Origin: an uncultured Clostridia bacterium
GTDB taxonomy: Bacteria; Bacillota; Clostridia; Christensenellales; Aristaeellaceae
Reading direction: 5' to 3'
Assembly (NCBI GenBank): GCA_934675735.1
Contig: CAKURR010000020.1
Coordinates: 1 to 42,392, forward strand
DNA length: 42,392 nt
Positions 38,409-42,392 of the stretch are shown here, in pieces. The position numbers and the translations under genes were made by a program. Within the stretch, counting starts at the first letter, position 1. Each line of letters begins with the position of its first letter. The notes under the pieces were generated by a model. The model was not told the origin of the DNA and ran no database searches. It worked only from the letters and a program-made list of their open reading frames with translations.

Positions 38409-38442
38409 AAAAAGCATGAGGATTTTCTTCCCCATGCTTTTT
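38409..38442 (+). terminator. Intrinsic terminator of the ABC operon
   Basis: AAAAAGCATG (38409-38418) pairs with CATGCTTTTT (38433-38442). It lies 170 bp after the stop, beyond the palindromic element, and just before the thrE -10 box. Confidence 0.75.
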
Positions 38443-38450
38443 CTTTATGT

Positions 38451-38456
38451 TATAAT
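38451..38456 (+). promoter_or_regulatory. -10 box of the thrE operon promoter
   Basis: A perfect TATAAT 28 bp before the ATG. No good -35 is present at 17 bp (TTCCCC), and that region is the terminator stem, so an activator may be needed. Confidence 0.5.
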
Positions 38457-38483
38457 CATCCCATACCATTTTCGGAGGACGCT

Positions 38484-39254
38484 ATGGATGAACATCGCAA
38501 GGCGCTGGAGCTGGCCGGCCACGCAGGCTGTATCCTGCTCAAAAACGGCGCCGAAATCTTCCGCGTGCAGGAGACGATGACGCGTATTCTCTGCGCTTAC
38601 GGCGTGACGGATAACAACGTCTACGTCATTTCAAACGGCATTTTCGCCACCGAGGGCGAGGGCACGGACCACGCGCTGAGCCTTGTGCGCCATGTGCCGC
38701 TGGGCGGCGTGAACCTGAGCCGCATCGACGCGGTGAACACGATTTCCCGCGAAATCTGCGCGGGCAGGTGGACGACGGATGAAGCCGAGGCCCTGCTGGC
38801 CCGCGCCGAAACGCTCACGCCCGAAAAGCCGCTCACCCACGTGTTTGCCTGCGCGCTGGGCGCGGCGAGCTTCTGCTACTTGTTCGGCGGCTCGTTTTGG
38901 GACAGCGCGGCGGCCTTCCCCATCGGCCTGCTGCTGCAAATCTATCTGTTTGCCGCCCAAAAGCGCCATTCCGGCTTCATGCCGTATATCTGGGGCAGCG
39001 TGCTGGTGACGCTGCTCAGCGGGCTGCTGGCGGCCCTCTTCCCGCCGCTGAGCGCGTCGTGGGTGGTCATCGGCGGCATTGTGCCGATGGTGCCGGGCGT
39101 GACGTTCACCACGTCCATCCGCGAATTTTTCAACGGCGACTACCTCTCCGGCGTGATTCACTGCATCAGCGCCATGCTGACCGCCGTATGCATTGCGCTG
39201 GGCGTATGCGGCGGCGCGCTGCTGCTCGGCTTTATGGGAGGGATTGCGCTGTGA
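38484..39254 (+). CDS. Threonine/serine exporter, ThrE N-terminal family subunit (DUF1212)
   Basis: A 256-aa protein. Residues 1 to about 115 are a cytoplasmic domain (LAGHAGCILLKNGAEIFRVQ, the family opening; VISNGIFATEGEG; LVRHVPLGGVNLSRIDAVN). About five transmembrane helices follow to the C-terminus, with VPGVTFTTSIREFFNGDYLS as the conserved loop. ThrE exports threonine and serine; in Clostridia it is split into two genes, as here. ATG 38484 follows CGGAGG. Its stop overlaps the GTG start of the next gene. Confidence 0.92.
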   Translation: MDEHRKALELAGHAGCILLKNGAEIFRVQETMTRILCAYGVTDNNVYVISNGIFATEGEGTDHALSLVRHVPLGGVNLSRIDAVNTISREICAGRWTTDEAEALLARAETLTPEKPLTHVFACALGAASFCYLFGGSFWDSAAAFPIGLLLQIYLFAAQKRHSGFMPYIWGSVLVTLLSGLLAALFPPLSASWVVIGGIVPMVPGVTFTTSIREFFNGDYLSGVIHCISAMLTAVCIALGVCGGALLLGFMGGIAL

Positions 39255-39715
39255 CGGGTCAGGTTCTCGCCGCCTTTCTGGGCGTGTTTTCGTTCGCCAT
39301 CCTCTTTCACGCGCCGCGCAGAAGCTATCTCGCGTGCGCCGTTTGCGGCGCGGTCGCCTGGGGCTGCTATCTGCTCGCCGCGCCGATGGGCCTGTTTCCG
39401 GCCACGACGCTGGCCGCCATCGCGCTGACGCTGCTCTCCCGCATGCTGTCCATTGCGATGAAAATGCCCTCCACCGTGTTCATCGTCACGGGCATCTTCC
39501 CGCTTGTCCCCGGCGCGGGCATTTACCACACGGCGTATGCGCTCGTCTCCCGCAACATGGAGGCGTTCACCCTGCGCGGCATGCAGACGCTGGCTCTGGC
39601 GGGCGCGATTGCGCTGGGCATTCTCATCGGCATGGGCTTTCCAAAGCTGCTCATCGAATCGGGCGGAAAGGCGCTTGAAAAGCTGCTGCCCTGCCGTAAG
39701 GAGGCGCGCCCATGA
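39251..39715 (+). CDS. Threonine/serine exporter, ThrE C-terminal family subunit (DUF3815)
   Basis: A 154-aa protein with four to five transmembrane helices, the second half of split ThrE: FAILFHAPRRSYLACAVCGA, the conserved LLSRMLSIAMKMPSTVFIVT and GIFPLVPGAGIYHTAYALVS. It starts at GTG 39251, overlapping the previous stop (GTGA) behind GGGAGG. Its own stop overlaps the ATG of the MGMT gene, making a three-gene coupled unit. Confidence 0.93.
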   Translation: MTGQVLAAFLGVFSFAILFHAPRRSYLACAVCGAVAWGCYLLAAPMGLFPATTLAAIALTLLSRMLSIAMKMPSTVFIVTGIFPLVPGAGIYHTAYALVSRNMEAFTLRGMQTLALAGAIALGILIGMGFPKLLIESGGKALEKLLPCRKEARP

Positions 39716-40017
39716 CCACGCTCACCGATGATTTCGCTTACGAAGTGCTTTCCGTCGTCGCGGAAATTCCCGAGGGCCGCGTCGCCACCTACGGGCAGAT
39801 TGCGCGGCTCATCGGCAAAGAAAAAAACGCCCGACTGGTTGCAAAAATCCTGTCGCGCGCCGAATGCTATGGCGATTTCCCCTGTCACCGCGTCGTCAAC
39901 CACGCGGGACGGCTCGCGCCGCACTGGCCCGAGCAGGCTTTTCTGCTCTTTCGGGAGGGCGTGGATTTGAAATTCGACGGATGTGTCGATTTGAAGAAGT
40001 TTCGGTGGGATTGCTGA
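39712..40017 (+). CDS. Minimal MGMT/ATL-family DNA-binding protein with an intact PCHR motif
   Basis: A 101-aa protein equal to the C-terminal DNA-binding domain of O6-alkylguanine-DNA alkyltransferases: IPEGRVATYGQIARLIGK (about residues 18-35), the Arg-finger helix NARLVAKILSRA, and FPCHRVVN (about 61-68). The Cys of PCHR is the alkyl acceptor in true MGMT and is retained here, unlike alkyltransferase-like proteins, where it is replaced by Trp. The N-terminal domain is absent. It could repair or flag alkylated guanine. ATG 39712 overlaps the ThrE stop (ATGA). Confidence 0.9.
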   Translation: MTTLTDDFAYEVLSVVAEIPEGRVATYGQIARLIGKEKNARLVAKILSRAECYGDFPCHRVVNHAGRLAPHWPEQAFLLFREGVDLKFDGCVDLKKFRWDC

Positions 40018-40090
40018 AGGCAGGGGCGTTCGCTTTTTCAAAAGGGTGACTTTCTTTGGGCGTGGTTGTTCGAGCCATTCAAATTTTGGC

Positions 40091-40747
40091 TTATGAACGT
40101 ATCTTGTTCTTTATCCGCAGACAAGCCTCTGTATGCATAATCCAATGTCTTGAAAACGGCATTTGAATCAGCCCGCGAACATCTTTACCGCACCAATAAT
40201 CAATCAGCCAAATTGCTTTTTCATCGCTGCTTACCACATTCAGCGATTCCAAACAGGCTTTTCTTTCGTCCGGAATTTTCCTTTGCAATTCGTCATGGGA
40301 AAAACGTTCCAGCATTTTCTCGGTGCTTTCCCGTACTTCAAAAATGTATGCATACAATTCTTCCAGATTAAGCTGTTTTGAAAAATCCGCAATCTGTTTT
40401 TTAACGAGTTCATTTCCGGTTGTGATGATGGGTGAGTTGATTCGCTTTTGATAATTGCCCGCAAAAAACACCTGCTCATCTTCATTGAGCACTGTGTGCG
40501 CAACGATATCTTCGATGCGGAAAATATGCCAAATTGAATAGGCAATCGTCTTGCTATGGTAACCGTCAGCGTTTATGAAGGGGATTGCATCAAAATCTTC
40601 TCTGCTCAATTCCTCTTTGAAAGATACCAAAGTTTGCATTAACTGAGTCCGCAATTCCAATAAAGTATCAATACCCATCTTATAAGCGTTTTTCTTTTTG
40701 ATTTGGGCCTGCATGGTTTTATTCAGTTCAGACCATTCCTTGTTCAT
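40091..40747 (-). CDS. DinB-like four-helix metalloprotein
   Basis: A 218-aa mostly helical protein of DinB type. The family His positions appear in SIWHIFRIEDIVAHTVL (about residues 76-92) and RHWIMHTEACLRI near the C-terminus, which would bind one metal ion as in DinB/YfiT thiol-dependent enzymes. ATG 40747 has GGGAGGGA upstream; the frame continues to 40891 without a better start. Codon use and base composition are clearly AT-richer than neighbours, as in the next gene, which suggests a shared foreign origin. Function unknown; some relatives are misannotated as phage adaptors. Confidence 0.72.
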   Translation of the reverse strand: MNKEWSELNKTMQAQIKKKNAYKMGIDTLLELRTQLMQTLVSFKEELSREDFDAIPFINADGYHSKTIAYSIWHIFRIEDIVAHTVLNEDEQVFFAGNYQKRINSPIITTGNELVKKQIADFSKQLNLEELYAYIFEVRESTEKMLERFSHDELQRKIPDERKACLESLNVVSSDEKAIWLIDYWCGKDVRGLIQMPFSRHWIMHTEACLRIKNKIRS

Positions 40748-40912
40748 ATCCCATTCCCTCCCGCGTATCAATTCGGTGCATTCAATCGGTGATTTCATTC
40801 GGCTCCCGACGCTGTCTGTAATCCCGATGATATCCGCTGCATTCCGCGTTCCATCCGATAGAACGGAATATCGTTGCGAAGCAAATGTCATTGAAGCGGT
40901 TTAATGAACACA

Positions 40913-41695
40913 TCAAACGCGGTTTTTCTCAATCCATGTCACCGCATAATCGACAAGCTCCCGCTGCCGCATCAGCCTGACAGCCGCATTGCCGATTTGC
41001 GTCATCCCGACCGCGTGCTCTTTTTCAAAATCCGCTCCGATTTGCTCAAAATCTTCGCCATCCACAAACAGGGTTTCATAAGCCTTCCACACCCGTTTCC
41101 CGTTTTCCAAAATGGCGCTGTGCTCGGTGCACATGTGCTTTCCCGCATATTTCGCCCGCACATCCGCCAAGTGTATGGATGTGTTTTTGTTATATCCCGT
41201 TCCGAGCAAAAGCACCTTGCCGTTCAACGCGTAGAGCTTCGCAAGCGGCGAACTTTCCCCGAAAATATCAGATAAATCATGGTTTTGCGTCAGGTATACC
41301 GCGTTCTTTCCCCATGCGCAGACAGAGCGCGCCGGATGCTCGCTGCGAATGCTTCCCGGCCACCGGCGAAACATCTCCGCCACCGCGCCCATCGTGTTGG
41401 TCGGCGTCAATTTGCTGTCGTATGCAGGCCAGTTTTCTCGGATGAGCGGCCAATCTTTTTCGTCTGCTTCCCCATGAACACCCGTTTCGGGGTCAAGATT
41501 TTTCCACGACTGCGTCGGCATCATAATCGTTCCGTTTTCGCCGACAACTTCGATAAGCGCCTCAATCACCGTCTGCGCGCCGCCGCACACATAGCCCATG
41601 CTTTTCAGCGATGTATGGACGATGACGTTGTCGCCGCCTTCAAGGCCGATTTCTTTGAGCTTTTGGATGATATCCGCTTTCAAAATGACCTGCAT
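40913..41695 (-). CDS. Aminoglycoside N3-acetyltransferase family protein (AAC(3)/YokD-like)
   Basis: A 260-aa acetyl-CoA-dependent acetyltransferase. VIVHTSLKSMGYVCGGAQTV (about 25-44) and GTIMMPTQSW are the AAC(3) acyl-CoA-binding blocks. TNTMGAVAEMFRRWPGSIRS, then EHPARSVCAWG (around 105-135), carries the conserved His/Ser of the family. ATG 41695 is chosen behind GGAG; an upstream ATG at 41764 lacks a ribosome binding site. It could confer resistance to gentamicin-type antibiotics, but housekeeping members such as YokD accept poor or unknown substrates, so resistance is not proven. Confidence 0.87.
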   Translation of the reverse strand: MQVILKADIIQKLKEIGLEGGDNVIVHTSLKSMGYVCGGAQTVIEALIEVVGENGTIMMPTQSWKNLDPETGVHGEADEKDWPLIRENWPAYDSKLTPTNTMGAVAEMFRRWPGSIRSEHPARSVCAWGKNAVYLTQNHDLSDIFGESSPLAKLYALNGKVLLLGTGYNKNTSIHLADVRAKYAGKHMCTEHSAILENGKRVWKAYETLFVDGEDFEQIGADFEKEHAVGMTQIGNAAVRLMRQRELVDYAVTWIEKNRV

Positions 41696-41793
41696 CTTTT
41701 CAGCTCCAATCCCGATGATTTCATAAACCGTCGCGTGACATTTCTCTCGGATAACTTTTCCCATCGCCGTATATCGAGCTTTTTCTTTTTTGC

Positions 41794-41822
41794 ATTATAA
41801 CATGTTATGAAATGGGATGCAA
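41794..41822 (-). promoter_or_regulatory. Promoter and palindrome upstream of the AAC(3)-like gene
   Basis: On the minus strand: TTGCAT (41817-41822), 17-bp spacer, TATAAT (41794-41799). A perfect 12-bp palindrome ATAACATGTTAT (41797-41808) overlaps the -10 and spacer, a plausible repressor operator. Confidence 0.65.
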
Positions 41823-41917
41823 GGGATGAACGGGTAAGGAATGACGACACCTTGCGGGAATACGCCGCTCTGTCGCAGACTTTTGCCTGTATATGTTTCG
41901 TATTGCTCCTCAATCAT

Positions 41918-41942
41918 GTAGGGGCGCGCATCGCGCGTCCGC
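41918..41942 (+). repeat. GTAGGGGCGCGCA near-palindromic repeat, short form
   Basis: Same core as 9528 with one change (CATCGCG for CATTGCG). It lies in the gene-free right end of the window, between the AAC(3) promoter and the 5S-like units. Nothing else is recognisable in 41823-42005. Confidence 0.7.
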
Positions 41943-42005
41943 CGAGGTTATGGAAGGTTTGCGATATATGGAGGACGGCTTCCACCCACCTCATAAACCC
42001 CCCCG

Positions 42006-42136
42006 CGGCAACGTCCTACTCTTCCGGGTGATATCGTCCCCCTGTTTCGCCCACAGGGCGCGGGGGACGATATCCTAACCAAGTAACAATGGTGCACGTT
42101 GGCTTGAACACGACCCTGGAGGATAGGACGTAACGG
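42006..42136 (-). ncRNA. 5S-rRNA-like unit A with expanded helix, probably non-functional
   Basis: On the minus strand the unit contains TACTTGG, then a 45-nt hairpin, then an AGAGTAGGACGTTGCCG end that strongly resembles the 3' part of 5S rRNA. Where helix IV should be about 15 nt, there is a perfect 13-bp stem (GATATCGTCCCCC, 42030-42042 with 42062-42074) capped by CGCCC/GGGCG. The 5' half does not match canonical 5S: instead the far arm (42118-42136) pairs back to the 5S-like 3' end. It may be a degenerate 5S copy or a different structured RNA. Confidence 0.45.
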
Positions 42137-42158
42137 AGGGCAAAGCAACTTTTGCGCT

Positions 42159-42282
42159 CTGCCTCCTACTCTCCCAGGCACAGCCCCCATGCTGAATCCG
42201 CCGCAGGCGGCGCATGGGAGCTGTGCTAACCAAGTACGTGCTTCGCTCAGTCGCAGACGACCGGAGAGCAGGAACGTTGCAG
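42159..42282 (-). ncRNA. 5S-rRNA-like unit B with a different expansion sequence
   Basis: Same plan as unit A: TACTTGGTTAG, a long hairpin, then GGGAGAGTAGGA on the minus strand. The 13-bp stem (42179-42191 with 42213-42225) has a wholly different sequence (CACAGC.../...GCTGTG, one wobble) and is capped by CCGCC/GGCGG (42198-42210). The outer arms 42159-42174 and 42263-42282 are complementary. It sits downstream of the terminator at 42291 and has no promoter of its own. Confidence 0.45.
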
Positions 42283-42290
42283 ATGGAATG

Positions 42291-42328
42291 AAAAAAGAAC
42301 CCACCCCGTAAGGGGTGAGTCCTTTTTT
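42291..42328 (-). terminator. Intrinsic terminator after the edge 5S rRNA
   Basis: On the minus strand GGACTCACCCC pairs with GGGGTGGGTTC (two wobbles), flanked by A6 and T6. It begins about 10 nt after the 5S 3' end, as for the last gene of an rRNA operon. Confidence 0.9.
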
Positions 42329-42337
42329 CATGGAATC

Positions 42338-42392
42338 CGGCAACGTCCTACTCTCCCGGGTGATATCGTCCCCCTGTTTCGCCCACAGGGCG
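42338..42392 (-). rRNA. 5S ribosomal RNA, 3' part only (runs off the window)
   Basis: On the minus strand the last 55 nt are the start of the expansion hairpin seen in unit A, then CCCGGGAGAGTAGGACGTTG and CCGG. The final part is the conserved 5S loop E/helix I end. It is followed by a proper terminator, so this copy is the best candidate for the functional 5S. Its 5' half, needed to prove 5S identity, lies beyond base 42392. Confidence 0.6.

Noticed and set aside
40748..40891. N-terminal extension of the DinB-like protein
   Set aside because: The frame is open, but ATG 40747 has the only good ribosome binding site and gives the expected domain start.
1..42392. CRISPR array
   Set aside because: The repeats are dispersed and palindromic, without regular spacers, and no cas genes are present.
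1..42392. tRNA genes, prophage or transposase genes
   Set aside because: No cloverleaf-like sequences, integrases, phage structural genes or transposases were recognised on either strand.

Overview
The window reads as a chromosomal segment of an uncultured, fairly GC-rich Bacillota of the class Clostridia. This is inferred from gene content (DegV, a YabN-type MazG, split ThrE exporter, CarD-like regulator, DUF1858, orphan Na+-decarboxylase beta/gamma subunits), strong GGAGG ribosome binding sites and near-consensus sigma-70 promoters with 17-bp spacers. No marker allows a genus call. There is no prophage, CRISPR array, transposase or tRNA. The right edge runs into 5S-rRNA-like sequence, so an rRNA operon or a contig break probably lies just beyond it.

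Layout. 1-6.1 kb: the 3' part of typA, a GT1 glycosyltransferase, a 53-aa membrane peptide, then a leftward operon of a GH13 amylase, an MscS channel and two small proteins. 6.1-12.5 kb: DegV, beta-phosphoglucomutase, an OadG-like/OadB membrane pair, a DUF362 ferredoxin protein, an AEC transporter and HU. 12.6-19.5 kb: two leftward operons, rsmD-coaD-coiled coil-GT2-mazG and alr-5FCL-membrane protein. 19.6-27.2 kb: a YkvI-like transporter, an M1-peptidase-like protein without its zinc motif, a zinc-ribbon protein, a PHP phosphatase, an amino-acid-kinase-fold protein, and an overlapping GT2/GtrA-CPBP-rlmH operon. 27.5-34.5 kb: trpS, a mini NrdD-like protein, a DUF1858 protein, a secreted SH3 protein, a 79-aa protein with CarD, a CDF transporter and an SDR dehydrogenase. 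34.7-41.8 kb: a heterodimeric ABC exporter, thrE1-thrE2-MGMT, then an AT-richer pair (DinB-like, AAC(3)-like). 41.9-42.4 kb: three 5S-like units.

The coding content is mostly ordinary. The unusual structure is between the genes. At least twelve copies of a modular palindromic element, made of three stacked hairpins with freely varying but mutually complementary arms, sit in the intergenic gaps; about half start within 12 nt of a stop codon. A near-palindromic repeat of about 25 bp occurs six times, two of them carrying the same 43-bp insert. A MITE-like element of about 163 bp lies in the trpS leader. At the right edge, three tandem units end like 5S rRNA but carry an extra long hairpin where helix IV should be. 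These repeats and the 5S-like units are the best candidates for something undescribed.

Gene functions were assigned from recognised motifs by eye. No database search was run.
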